NCBI RefSeq assembly: GCF_009389715.1
Contig: NC_052405.1
Span: forward strand, 14,390,194-14,454,193
Length of the DNA: 64,000 nt
Reading direction: 5' to 3'
Origin: Phoenix dactylifera
Taxonomy: Eukaryota > Streptophyta > Magnoliopsida > Arecales > Arecaceae
Within the stretch, counting starts at the first letter, position 1; each line of letters starts with the position of its first letter. Below are positions 11,701-25,000 of the stretch, in pieces. The notes below the pieces were generated by a model, which had not been told where the DNA came from, made no database searches, and saw only the letters and a list, made by a program, of their open reading frames with translations. Made by a program: the position numbers and the translations under genes.

Positions 11701-12796
11701 AGACTCCACTAGACACCTTCAACATTAGCAGCCTTCAATCGACACTTGCAACATTGGGGGCCCTTTGTGTGATTGAGCTTGATTTTGACTTGGCTGGCTA
11801 CTCCGACTCCCTTTCTCCCTCAGTCGGGCCTCTCTTTCGTTGAGTCCCCTCAACCTTGCCAGCAACTGCCTTGCCGGCCTTGCACCCCCGACCATTCCCT
11901 ACCGGTCTCGCCCATGTCTCCATCATCATCCTCTCTCACGATGCCTCCTCCAATGAGATCCCCATCCTTGCCCTTTGCCTCTGCCCTCAAGGAACTCTAT
12001 AACAACTTCCTCTTCGACCTGAGCTCACCATGCTCCACAGCGTTCCTTGCTCCAGTGGTCGGAGCTCCAATTGAACAACCTCACTAGCAAGATCTTAGGT
12101 CTAGGACCCTTCCGAAATCTCTACTTCTTCAGTGCTAGTGATGAGAACCTCTCTGATGGGCTCTTGGTTGAAAAATTGCCAGCATAAATGGTGAAGATCT
12201 TGCTAGAGCAATCATTTGGAGGGCTATGTCTTGGTGGTGGTGGTGGTGTTGGTGCTCCAGGAGATGGATCTTAGCCACAAGGCACTGTGGGGTCAGTGAT
12301 GAGGTCTGCATTTGAGCACACCTATTGCTGGAGCAGCTAAGCCTAGCCTACAATGATTCGAGTTGGTTCAACATCTAGGGGATAGCAGTCTGGAAAGCTA
12401 GCTCTTCGTGCTGGACTGACCACAACCAATTTGGTTAAATAGTTTTTTCCCCACTTATCTAGTGATGTGGATTGTATAGAAGTCATGTTGCACCAATAAT
12501 TATGTTTTAGACCATGTTAATTAACTAAATAGATCATATGCTAATGCAAGGCAGATTTGCAAATTTGGACCATTTGGCAGATTTCCTTCTAGATGGTGGA
12601 CTTGGTTTGCCAATGTGTAATTTATGATTTTTCAAATTAATTTTCTTTCTATTTATGTTTGTGTAGGCTGTAATTAGGGTTCGCTTCCCTGATAATTACA
12701 TTCTTGAGGCAAAGTTTCAGCCATCGGAGAAAATTGAAAGCTTGATGCATCTTCTCATGAAAGTTGTTGCTCGACCAGACCTGCCATTCTATTTAT
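8747..12796 (+). pseudogene. PUX1: PUX1-like UBX-domain protein gene, 5' exons, frameshifted
   Basis: Plant UBX proteins of this type bind the AAA ATPase CDC48/p97 and regulate its hexamer (family knowledge). Candidate exons: 8747-8767 (MEAEQAK, weak donor), 9549-9650 (LLAVAEELGHEIRIF), 9915-9982 (EEPDHF...EDYYRIMSDRMT, first E from the upstream junction), 10248-10324 (KFLK then REAEAAARRARITK) and 12667-12796 (AVIRVRFPDNYILEAKF...PDLPFYLY, the first half of the UBX domain). The last four have good acceptors and donors. In exon 3 a lost T and a gained G 15 nt apart change five residues but restore frame. In exon 4 an extra G near 10270 shifts the frame and creates a stop. Exons for the rest of UBX and the C-terminus were not found; a 100-N gap lies 690 bp downstream. 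Pseudogene or assembly error cannot be separated here. Confidence 0.72.
11690..12420 (+). other. GC-rich block in the PUX1-like intron, possible LRR-gene relic
   Basis: This block is clearly richer in C and G than the intron around it. A 104-codon Pro/Ser-rich frame (11773-12087) is followed by broken pieces resembling leucine-rich repeats (LQLNNLTSKILGLGPFRNL near 12066-12120; a DLSHKALWG-like piece near 12270). Frames are interrupted many times. The LRR reading is a weak guess; it may be a captured or decayed gene piece. Confidence 0.25.
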
Positions 12797-13484
12797 GTAA
12801 GCACTATCTGATTTAGTTACATAGATAAACAAATGTAAAACAATTTGTCATTGTATGAGACATATTCAATGTCAGTATATTTTTTTTCCTCATTCGTGAA
12901 TAATCACTAAAATTTTCTTTATGATATTTTAATACTCTTTCATATTGAAGTGAAATTCATTTGTATTTATAAAATTTTAGGTTATTACCTTGAAATAGAT
13001 ACTGAACTTTGCAAGTATATGATGTAATAAGATTTTTTCATATTTATCCATTGAAAAAAATAAAGGAACTAAAATCCTTAATTTGAAACGAAGCCCGCAT
13101 GGTGGGCCATATGGCTGTTTTTTTGCCTCTTTCTCAAAAATTAATGCCGAGTTATTCTTTATAATATACTGAATCCTCCTCATGAACTTTTGTTACTTTT
13201 GATTATTCGTTGATGACTTACTAAAGATTGTTGAGCAATATCAATACGAGCTCAATGTGAAGTTAGTCTAGTAGGTTTACTGAATCTTTTTCATTTTCCT
13301 TTTAAACATGCAGAATCATTCACTTGCTTTTTGTAAGATACATTTTCTAGTTCCTCTAAAGCATTTTTAGTCATTCACCTAAAATGTAAATTCTCAGGTT
13401 CTACGTTCTTGTCTTTGACAACTATTACGAAAAGCTAGATACATGAATAACTAATATAAAGAAAAATCTTTTTCTTTTTATCAA

Positions 13485-13584
13485 NNNNNNNNNNNNNNNN
13501 NNNNNNNNNNNNNNNNNNNNNNNNNNNNNNNNNNNNNNNNNNNNNNNNNNNNNNNNNNNNNNNNNNNNNNNNNNNNNNNNNNNN
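13485..13584. other. Assembly gap (100 N)
   Basis: Exactly 100 N, the conventional length for a gap of unknown size. Missing sequence here may hold the remaining exons of the PUX1-like gene. Confidence 0.99.
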
Positions 13585-15373
13585 GGCATTGGAATTGATT
13601 GGTATGCTAGCAGGTCAGTGAGGAAATAAGCCCAACTAAAAAAAGGCCTGCTAATTACTAAACAAGCATCTCATATTGAAAAAAAGGCTCTTTGACTGAT
13701 ATGAATCATAATCATTTGCTGTCAGATGACTGTGGGATTACACAACATGATGCTTTATTCTGTGAATAAACTTAGATCTACCACCTGATCCCCATTGTTT
13801 TCCTTGGTGTTACCCAACTAATAGTCAAATTATTATGAACTCCTGATGTTTTTTTTAGGTGTACTCTGTCCTTGCGCAAAGTACATAAAAATATCCTTAT
13901 GGAGAGAGGAGGGGGGGGGGGGAGACTATGCAAAAATTTCTTTGTAGAGGTGGAATAGTAGAAAAGGATGATACTAAGTTAGTCAAGCACTTTTTGAATT
14001 CTTAAAAAATCATATAAAAGATATATTTCACTGTGAATGCAAACTTGCCATGGAGATCAAGTCTTTCCACTTTGTTGCTAAAACTGTTCCCTGTTTTTCT
14101 CTTGACTGTTGAGGCTTGGTGTCCATTGGTTTTGCCATTTCATGGCAACTAGCTTTGTGATTTCTTGCTTGAAGGAACCAGTTTTTAAGGAGCTTCCCTT
14201 TCACAAAAATGTGCATGATTCTCTTATAATCTTTCATTTTTTTTGAGTCCACGACATTTCCTAACAATTGGTTTTCGTAAGATATTTGTTGCCCTTGCCA
14301 TATCATTAATCAGCTCTCCACTATTTTTTGCTCTAGTGTGTACAACTCTAGTGCATCTTTCTTTGTATTCATTTCTGAAGCCGATATTTTACTACACATT
14401 TATCTCAACATTTCATTTTTGCTACACTCATTTTGTCATTTGGTCTCTTCTCTCTTTCTACCCAAGCTTTCTACACTGCAGAATTTCAGGCCTCATTGCT
14501 ACATAGGAATCTTAGTCTACTCGCCAAGAAATTTATTGATGACACAAGGCTGCCCAAAAGCAAGTTTTTTATGTTGCTGAACAAAATTATTCACCCTGCT
14601 TCCTAGATCAAAAATCACCTCCAATTTTGCTTCCTCTAGCTAGTCTCAGCCACAAGTCAATCCCTGGGAAATCCATGTCTGCATGCCCCAGGTTATTGAT
14701 ACCCATAACACATGTTTTGAGTTGATAGAGAGGACAAAACCTTTCATTTCATTAAATAGCATTGTGGGAGAATGCTCAAAACCGTTTCATCCTCCAAATA
14801 GATTGTTTGCGAGAAATCTAACAATGATTTTCCTTTATTGACTGTACCATGACTTTGAGGTAAAAAAAAAAAAAACAACATTAGGCACATGAATATCCAA
14901 ATATTTTTTTTAGGATTATGTTTTTGATGAGAGAGATGCTCTGGCTAGGTGGACTGAAGAGAAAATAACTGGTTTAGTAATAGAGACGAGCAATAGTCGG
15001 AAGAGGTGCTACATCAGGATTCAAAGAATCAGTTGACAGGATTGTAAATAATAGGATGTTAGAGTATCGAAAGGAAAAAAAGGAAGTACCAAGTTGTAAC
15101 TTGCTAGTACCAAAACTGAGTGGAGAAGAAAGAGATGCAATAAATTGATCAAATATAAAAGAATGAGGATAACTATATTATTTTATTGGTGAAAAAAGGA
15201 TGTAAGAGATCGAGATAGTAGTTCATGTGGCAATCCTAGTGCCGTTTCATTTGCTCTATGAAGCAAATGACACGATACTAATATGTGATACAACAAATCT
15301 TGAGAAAGTAGGATACTCTATGGCTAGGATACATCAAGGAATACATACACACATATATGTATATATGCCTATC

Positions 15374-15410
<37 letters not shown>

Positions 15411-16900
15411 GTGTATGTATTTTGTACATATATACGTGCATAAGTACATAGACACATATGTAAGTATATAAAAAAGGCATACACAAAGCACAGTGGTCTA
15501 TCAAAATAACATATTCCATATTTTGCATTGTATTGTTAACTTTTACATGCTCGTTATTAGTTATTATTTCATAGATCATGATCCAAATTTATATTTCAAT
15601 AGTAATATCAATAGAATACAAAATTGATCCCCCCTTATTTTTGGAGGTATCAAGGAAGTATCTAAAGTATATCCGGGAAGTAGCTAAAGTTTTTTTCTTT
15701 TTTCCTTTTAAAATTTTAAAAAATAAGATACTTAACATGAGTATCAGAGACATATTCAGTAAGTATCTCACAAGTATCAGTATCCAATACAGAAACTATA
15801 AGGACATGGTATGTGATTCAAAGTCTCGATGCTTCCTTGGCACCAATGTTCATTCTGTGGACCTGATGATATTATTTTGGACAGGTAGAATCGCAACATC
15901 ATTAAACTCAGCACTATTACATCCTTTTGCACAATTACATCCATTTGCATTGCAACACTTGCAAAGATGATGGCCTTGCAACATGTGATTTTTATTTTAG
16001 CCAGAGGCATAAATTTTATCCCTCAACCTGTATGTTATTATTTGAAACTTTGTTGTTCCCTTTTTTTTCTTGATTATGTCTCATAGCATAGAAGTACTAT
16101 AGCATAATTTATTACTATTCAATATTTATCTTCTTTCAGTATCATGTTTTTAACCGGCTCTTCCAGATTTTGTCATTAGCATATCTGGAATTTGGCAAGT
16201 TACTGCTTATTGTCAGAAACATATGTATTCAAGAAAAGTCTTACTTTTTAGACAATTGGAAACCTTATGAAAGGAAAGCAATGGTTGGCCGAGCCATTGG
16301 AAGTATAAAAGCTTCTGACACAAATTTCGTGCATATCTGGTTGTCCCTGGATATAGTAAACCTATTAGCATTTTGCTCTGTGCTCGCGCGTGCGGGCATG
16401 AGGGATGGAGAGAGTGAGTCTGGCTGCATTTGTACACACATATGGAGATACTATCACATGCTTTCTTGCCTTTGCTCAATGTATTACAGCTAAAAATTTT
16501 TATTTGGCACTAGGAATTTTATAATGGTATAGTCTTGTAGACTTTTACTGTTGCCTGCTACCATTCGAAATAACAGTGGGAACTTCAAGCAGACCACCTG
16601 GAATAATGTCATTTTTTCGGACCAAGCGTGTAAAACTGAATAAAATGTAGTCCTTGCATTTGGCTAGTTATACACATTATGAGTTTTACCTACGGTTCCG
16701 TAGAGGCTAAGAGTAGGTGGCTGTTGTTAGCCAGCTTGAGTACATGCTTGCAGAAGGGCAAAACGTTCTTACCCTGTAATTGATTTCACATTTCTGAAAG
16801 TAACCATGGATATGCTTCCTAATTTTCTAGTTATAATAAATATGTAAAAGGATTTTCTCATATTCTAATATTTTTCTCCAGTTAATAATTAATTTGTTAT
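13585..16900. other. Intron-like or intergenic AT-rich DNA
   Basis: No recognisable exon. It contains a (GT)n/(CG)n tract at 15374-15418 and a G run near 13911-13922. Nothing else identified. Confidence 0.5.
15374..15418. repeat. (GT)n(GC)n(GT)n microsatellite
   Basis: Alternating TG dinucleotides with a central CGCGCGCG block, a purine-pyrimidine alternation able to adopt Z-form DNA in principle. Confidence 0.9.
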
Positions 16901-16925
16901 TTACCTTGCTGCCTTTTATTTGACC

Positions 16926-17086
16926 AGATCGAATGCATCCAAAAAGAATATGCCTTTAGGCACGATCCTGAGAAGTTCAAGCAGCTACAAGAAGGCGAAA
17001 CTTTTGGCATCTCAATCACAAGCTGACTCTGAAAGCCAGCCTGTTGATATAGTCCTCGAAACTCAACCCGACTATACCGCACCATA
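16926..17086 (+). CDS. Possible terminal exon, unidentified
   Basis: After a pyrimidine-rich tract ending in cag (16921-16926), one frame stays open for about 53 codons and ends with a TAA near 17086 (RSNASKKNMPLGTILRSSSS..., rich in Ser and Lys). A second frame is open for about 32 codons (IECIQKEYAFRHDPEKFKQL...). Neither matches the expected C-terminus of a PUX1 protein, which usually ends in a KPKW-type motif. It could be the last exon of a gene whose body falls in the gap, or chance. Confidence 0.25.
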
Positions 17087-17249
17087 AAATGCTTTGCAGT
17101 TTTGTGAGTGAATCTACTGCGGTCCTCCACCACCTAGGACACCTGGTTTCTGTGGCCCTGCAGAGAATCAGAGAGTTGTTCTGCTCTAATTTTGTTTCAC
17201 CTTGCTCTTGCACCAACTTTTGACAGCCAGTAAATTATGAGGATTAGAG

Positions 17250-19067
17250 CTTGTATTCATGTATTCTGTGATGCTGGTTGAGGTTTTAAATTGATAGTGA
17301 TTCATCTTTTGTTGGCGAATCATAAGTATAGGATGGCATTTTCAAAATTCATCTCACCCTACACATCCCTGAAGAAACCATAGGCTATCCTTTTTAGGAA
17401 CCACCAGGAAAAAGTTGGCATTTTGGCCCGAATATGCTATTAATCCCTAGATATTTTACCTCATATGACTACTGAATTTTTTTCAGTTTTGAGGGAGGTT
17501 CTTTGGAGAACCTAAGAGCGCTCTTGTTGGAAAATGTTCACATAAACGTGATGAGATAGAGGCAGTAAGGAGTTCAGTGTACTGTGAAGAGTATTTAGTT
17601 GATCTGATGAAGGATTTCTTTCAAGTTTTTCACTTGAATCTTTTAAATAAAATAATAAATAATAAGAATTTTTAAAAGAGGGGTCATAAGTCTTTACTTT
17701 TATTGGTTTTTTATGACCCATAAGCTGTATATTACAGGAGGAAATTAGAATCTATGCTATTTACTTTCACTCCTTTCATTCGATTGGATGAAAAGTAGAG
17801 TCTATGTTGTTTACTTTCAATTTATCTATCTCTCTTCAAAATTATATATTCTATATTTATACTAGTGAGATCTTTATTTGAATTGAATTCTTAGCTAAAA
17901 GAGACGTGCGACGGTGCGAGGTCTACTATTTTATAAAGGTCCTTTTTTTTTATTTGAGTCGGTCTCCTCTTCTGGTCTCCTTTTAGAGTCTAAAGAGAAT
18001 AAAAACATTCTTTTTATTCTACTAGAGTCCATCTTAAGTTGGACTAAATTTTTCTTTTAATTTTAAAAAAGAAAATTATCAGAAGTAATAAAATATTTTT
18101 TAAATTTTTATATTAAAAAAAAAGTTAGATGTCGAGTTCTACATCGCACTAAATTTTTTCCAAATTAGAAATTATATCTTATAAATTCAGGACGATTGAA
18201 TTTTACATATATGATGGATTTTGTCTCCGAAGCTTATCCAAACAAAGTAATTAAATTGGTCAGTAGCGGGTCAAATTATCCTTTTAAATCATTAGGGGCT
18301 TATGGAAAACTGTAGACTGATCTCTTCCATTACTCAAATTATTTTGCTCTCAAAATTCTATCTTAACATGGATATTTTCGTTTTGGTAACCATCACGGTG
18401 GAAAATCTATCACAAGGGTCAAAGAATTCGATAAAGAATCCAATGGCTGGCAGATCATGGTACGAGATTTCTTAACGACCAACCAGAACGGAATCATCAG
18501 GTAAGCTTGATGCATAAAGTTAACGGGCTCTTACTGACCTTCTCTGGATGCATTTATCTTTTAACCAAGCTGCCAAACAAATTACTGACGTTACCAGGAA
18601 AGATGCCATTTATTGGAAACATTATACCAGAGTGAAGGTCAATGCAGCCCCCAAATAGGCTGCTTCACCTTAAACATCAAAACCGATATAAAACTGCTGG
18701 AACTCAGAAAACTGCCAATTGAATCAAAGTGGACATCAAATTTTTAATGTGAACCTTGCAAACGAGAGCTGATTACTCCAAGAAACCGTGTAAATGCACT
18801 GACTCTTGCATACCCACATCGCAATAAGATTTAGACAAGATTCAAGGCTGGAACCAAAACATCCACGGCATGTTCAGTTTACAGGATTTTGAGAACCAAA
18901 ATTATTTAAATGAATATAAAACAAATATAATCACATTGGATATACAAATTAGCTTCCTGAAAAGATACACCAAATGGTTTTGATTGGCGAACATACACAA
19001 ATAGTATTGGTGATAATAAACAAACGACACAACCTCGTCATACAACTGGTGGTCCGATAATTGCCAA
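17250..19067. other. Intergenic region between convergent genes
   Basis: AT-rich, no recognisable coding exon. 18900-19067 is the likely 3' UTR of the minus-strand membrane protein gene. Confidence 0.5.
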
Positions 19068-22000
19068 CTATGCCCCTTGATTGTCACCTTGGATGCTTGC
19101 TTTCTTTCCGGTCGACTTTTGGCTAAACAACCGGGTAGCGCCACTTCGTGACCTTTGAGTCTGTGGAGATCCATTAACAGACTGACTCCCTCTCATCTTC
19201 TTTTCCAGCTCTTCAGAGAGAGACTTCACAAGGTCATCAAATCGGCGTTTGGCCGTCGGATATCTCGATATAGATTTGGTGATTCCTTGCAGCCTTGTAA
19301 TTGAAAGAAAATAAATGTCTAGGATAACAAGATAGAAAAAAAATAGCGACCATTCACCAGAATTCCTTGATACCTTCTAGCAAATGCATTGATTTCAGCA
19401 CGCCTCCGCTCGTTTAGTTGGGGAGATTGAGCATTAAGATTCTTCAATCGCTTGGAATCACCAAGTAACAAGACCAATTTGGACAAATAGTTCTCTTCCT
19501 CTTCTGAAAATTTCTCAGCCTTGATCTGCTCCTTGATGATCATTAAAGGATCAAAGAACCAATCAAAAAATCTATCTTTCGGTCTATTATCAATGGTTAT
19601 CAGTGTGTTGTCACCTGAAATCAAAGATGAACAAATCAAATACATAAAATAAAGCAAATTAATCTAGTAAAGATCTGATTTATTAGTGAAGTAAACAGAA
19701 GGTGATGCCTCTCTTACTCAACACTAGACCATCTGTATTGGCCTTTGCAGACTCCAAAAGTGCCTGAAGGATGGAGTATGCTGGCAAACCTATGCTTACT
19801 GTTCTGCTTCCACCCTTGCCGGATCTGGCTTCTTCAATATCTTCCAAGGTTATGACTCCTTCAGACACCAAATTGTCACCATAGCGCTTACACTCCGAGA
19901 ATAGGTGTTCAAGTAACTATAACAGTACCTTTAGTCAGCTCTCATAAATTCCACATTTAAAGTACCGGGCCATATGAAGACAACGATGCAGAGATTGACC
20001 ACTCATGGTAACCTGAACTCTAAAGGCATTGATACAGGCCGAGGATATTTCTTCCATTCTTTAGTTTCTTAATAGAAATATGGTGGGTATGCCACCACCA
20101 AGATTCAAAACCAGGACCTTAAGGAATATAACTGAACGTCCCAGCCGTCACTGAGCATCTCTTGCTGGGCACTTCCATTGGTTGTTTGCAAATGGACCAA
20201 GCCCACCAATTAAAAAGTGGTGGTTCTGTTTTATTACAGACTAAACTGATTCAATTTTACAGTTTGGCAGAACATTGAGTTTCAATCCATATGCACCAGA
20301 TTTTGACATGTCTGATGCACGCTGGCTAAGATTCATGCAGCAGGGATGGCTATGATCCCAAATTCATTTATACAATGTTTGATAATAGTGTTCTTTTCTT
20401 TTTTCCTCCTTTTCTTTCAACCGATTATAGTACTCCAAATTTTAATATATATACCTTTAGAGGGTGAGCCTTGGTGCAATGGTATGGTTGCTCTATTGTT
20501 ACCTAGGAGTCGCGGGTTTCAAATATGGAAACAGTCTCTCCACATGTGAGGTTAAGGCTTTGTACATATCACAGTGCTTAGACCAGCAATGGTGAGAGCC
20601 TCCTGCATTGGTTGCCCTTCTATGTACCTTTATTAGTACTCCAAGAAAGGAACAGCTAAACTGATAGAAGCAAACCCTTTGTTAAAAAGAGAGAGGTGCG
20701 TATCATGGTTATGGGTAAGGAGAGAAGATAAAAAGTTATGGAATCTATGCAAGTAAATACAAGGGAGCGAGGGGAGCTCCCTATGGTTGAGATACAACTC
20801 CATTCCTTGGTGTCATCTTCTTTTTAAATTTTTTAAATTTTTTAAATTCTAAAAGGTTGGATGAACTCTGGTAATATTAAGTTGATCCACATTGACGGTT
20901 ATGATCCAAGGCAAGGGACCCACGGTGACTCATTTTTCAGAAAAAAAAGTTAAATACAAAGTTCCTTTCTCTCATAGGCAGGACAGTCCAGGGATCCAAA
21001 AAAGTGGAGTCAAATGCTCAGGTGAAGTTGAAACCTGAGCTGACATAATAATAATAGGCATGGTTACTGCATGTCTAAATATGTTACCTTGAATGGCTTC
21101 AATTCGCGGATGCTATTTTTGAACGATGTAGCACGTGAAGGAGGGCTCTTTCCTTCCTGTTTTTCCCGACGAGAAGAGGTAGGCCTGGAGAAAGAGCTTG
21201 CATGTAACAATTCCTTCTTTCGATACTGAGGCCTAGAATATCCATGAACAATGGCTAGTCAGTGTTTTACTGAAAGCTTCTGGAGAATGAGCAAATGAGA
21301 ATTCGAGCAGCACCTTGGAAACCAAGACCCTTCTGGCAAGTCAAGTATGTCATTACTGTATTCATCAAACATAGACAAGGAAGCAATGATGTAGCAAAGC
21401 CCCATGTGAATTGAGGACTCCTGGAGCATCAAAAATTTGAGTTTCGGTAGGCATTTCCAAAATGTGAAATTAAAAAAAAAAAGTACTTATTCATATGTCT
21501 TTCACAAATTGAATATGGATAATGCAATGATGTAGGTCAAACATGGTTAGATAAACCTCATCCAGAAAAATATGTATCAATGGCACAAGATATATATTAG
21601 CTAAATATAATGGTCTAGTAAACAAATCAAACCTGATAAGCAACAACAGCTGCATATGCACCTAGTGGAAAACTTGACATGATGGAGGCTGCAACTGCTC
21701 CTGCAACTGCTAATGGCCAGAGGAGTATAGCAAGACCAGCAAATGGCACACAAGCAGTCTCTAGAAATGGTCCCTCTCGGCCTACGAGATCATGAAACAA
21801 CCGATTCCATCCTTTGATGAGCATGTATGGGCTCTTGCATATGGCAATTATTGTGATCACTGGCACATCAATCATGATTCCAAGTAGACCAACTAAAAAA
21901 GAACCAGGAATAGAGTGCAGTCTGGAAGATATCAAGGTGAAGTCCTATTAGCCAAACTACTTTATTCAGCCAAATTACAAAACCAGAGGGAGAGAGTGCC

Positions 22001-25000
22001 AAAAAGCTAAGTGTACTGATGAATGATATAAGATCCCAAGCTAATTTTGGTTCTTTGACAAAATAACAAGATTCACTTCCTAGATATAAAAATGCAGTAA
22101 GGAAAAGGCATGCTTAAAAAAATGATACCATGTTGCACGGTAAGGCCTCTGCCAACATGATTTCTATATTAAAGAAAAAGCATTTCTCAAGGACATATGT
22201 TTGGTTAAAGATAAGGAAAGAAGGGGGAACAAGAAAACAAACAGGTTGAGCATGCCACCTCAGTTTAGGTAAAGTTACTTGTCTAATCTAGCAACTGGGA
22301 GAGCACGTGCGCGCAAATGCTTTGGCTATGGTTGACTCAAAATGTGGCAATGAAGTTCACTATTTTAGATGGGCTGTAATTGGAAATTTGGTAGGGATTT
22401 GGCTTAATATTAATTTTATAGGGTTGTCAAAAGCCAAGATAATCCCTTCAAAATCTGGCTTTGCTGCAGAGACAAAACCTAGGTCTGTTTAAGACTTGCC
22501 TTGGCCTAAAAACTAGCTAGTCCTGAAGTAATGCAATACATAACAAAATAGGCCCTGTATTTGACTCAAATCAACAAAATTGTGTCCTCCATCCAAGTAA
22601 AACAATGTGATACTCAAAAATCTGCCTAGACAACACTAGGGGCACAACCCAGATTGTGGGTCAGCCGGAACTCAACTTGCCTAACCCACTCATTAAGTAG
22701 GGTCGGGTTAAGGCATGGTATGCTGAACCGACCGGTTCCTCGGTTCAGCCTGTACCGAACTGGTGTCGACGAGCACCGGTCCACACGGTACAAGCCGGTA
22801 CTGATGCGAACCAGGCCGGTTAGCACCAGCCCAAGTGCGAGCGCCCTCGCACGCAGGGCAGCGCGCCCCGCGCCGAGGTGGTTTCCCGCATTGGGAACTG
22901 CGCGCGAGCGCAGTTCCCAGCACAAGGAACCGCGCCAGCAGGCTGAGCAGCGCGCCCACGCGGGATACTCAATGCCATTCTGTGGCATTTTTTTTTTTGG
23001 TCTTCGCCAGTACAGTACCGGTTCGATTCGGTACCGTACCGATATCGACGTCCACCGGTATGTCGGTACAATCGGTACGGCGGACCTTGGGTGAAGGTTT
23101 TATAAATTTGGGTTAGGCTCAAAAATCCCTGCCAAACCTCAAGTTGGGTTGGGTTATGGTTTAGCTTAGACCCAATCCTGACCCAAACCCCAAGCCAAAC
23201 CCAAGTCAAGCCAAGCCACCCAACTTAACAAAACAAGTAAACAAATAGACAAGTCATATTAATGTTTCATATAAATTAATATATCCATATTTCATATTAG
23301 TGTTTTGAATAAATTATTTGTATGTTTTATATTAACTACAGCTTAGTTCTATTAAATTATAACATCGTGTATCATCAAATATGATGAATGATTGATGCCT
23401 CAATCAATCAAATATTAATCCAACAAAATTGTACCCAAATTTTCCCTATTTTAAATTCCTATTCAGCTCAAACTAACATAATTAACATGGCCTAAACCAA
23501 CCCAACACTAACCTAACCCAACCTGAATTTAGCTTAGTATAAGGTTGGTTTAGGTTGGACTGGAGAAATTCTAACCCAAGGTAGGATTGTCAGGCTAGGG
23601 TTGGGAGATATCCTAGTTGGTTTGGGTTAGACCCAAGCTGCCTGAGTTGCAACCCTAGAGACCACAGACCTGGGCTCCTAAATTTACAATTGATATTTGT
23701 GATTCTACCCATAACTTTGTTTTTTAGCACTTCAAGGAAAGTGTAGCCTTCACTATGTTGTCTTATGCCTAAGGATGCATGTCTATGATACTGACATTTA
23801 CTCCAGGTCATAATGAGATTGATGCATCAATTGAAAGCCCGATATATTAGTGTGCACAGCTGATAGGAAAACCAAACACATATTTTGGCTTTTGGCTAGA
23901 TAAACCAAGATTCACACTTTAATGGCATTGTGTCAGACCAACGCTTCTATCTATCAAGATGGGCTATTTTGAGCTTATAACTTACTGATTAGAAGAAAAT
24001 ATTGGTAAGTGATGGTGTTAAATTCTTGACCCATTTACCTATTCCTCCCTTGCTCCTATCCTCCATGCCGCTATGAATTGCAAAAACAGAAAATTACTAA
24101 TCATTCAATCTACCAAACATCATTCCATTTTTCCATTCATATAGGAAGCTATTTCCAACAAGTTCAAGTGATACCCAAAAAGCCCCCTAGACTAGTCTGG
24201 CCTATAAATCATACTAAAAAATGGAAAGAATAATTGCTAGATATTTCTTATAATTATTACTCTGAAAATTTTGAAAAGTTTGAATATTTGGCTGGCCAAG
24301 CTTAATGTTGGCAATATCTGATCATAATGAAATTTCTGGGATCATAAGTACAGAAAGGAAACAATTGTAGACAATCTCTTGTACTTTGAACTTTGAAGTA
24401 TCATTTTTCCAGACCCAGTCATGGTTTGATTACTTGCATTTATGCAGTTGGTCCTCTATGAAATTGATTATTGTCTATCATCGAATATATGAAGAAGGAG
24501 GCTGCCACAAGCCCCCAATCTGCCTGAAGTCACCTGGGCCAAGGATTCAAAACAAATTCTTAAAGAACTGAAAATTGACTTAAATTTGATGTTCAATCAG
24601 AAAGAATTGCACATGTTATCCACGAGGCTGTGCTTTATAGTCAATCACCCCATTTCTTGGAAAAGACTTGGTGTTGATGCCAGTGGTGATTCCTTATTTG
24701 AACATTTTGACACTGTTACAATTAAATTAACTAGTTCTGTCATTCTTTTATACCCTATCAATAACAGGCGTCTGTATCATCTCATCAAGACATTAGTACA
24801 GCAAGCCAGCATGCTGAAACTTAAGAAGATTGAGGAGCCAAGTTTGGAGCAAATAGTGCAAGTCTTTCATTTGAGCATCAGCCCCATGAATCCAGTGAAT
24901 AAACTTATAAAAGCAAAAGAATTCATCAGGTGTCAATCCTATGCACATGACATAGTCACTGCACCACTTGTTTTAACAAAACAGAGCTTGCATTTATTAA

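Noticed and set aside
20461-20624. tRNA gene
   Set aside because: A and B box words are present, but no cloverleaf forms and the body extends past a tRNA with a SINE-type 3' end.
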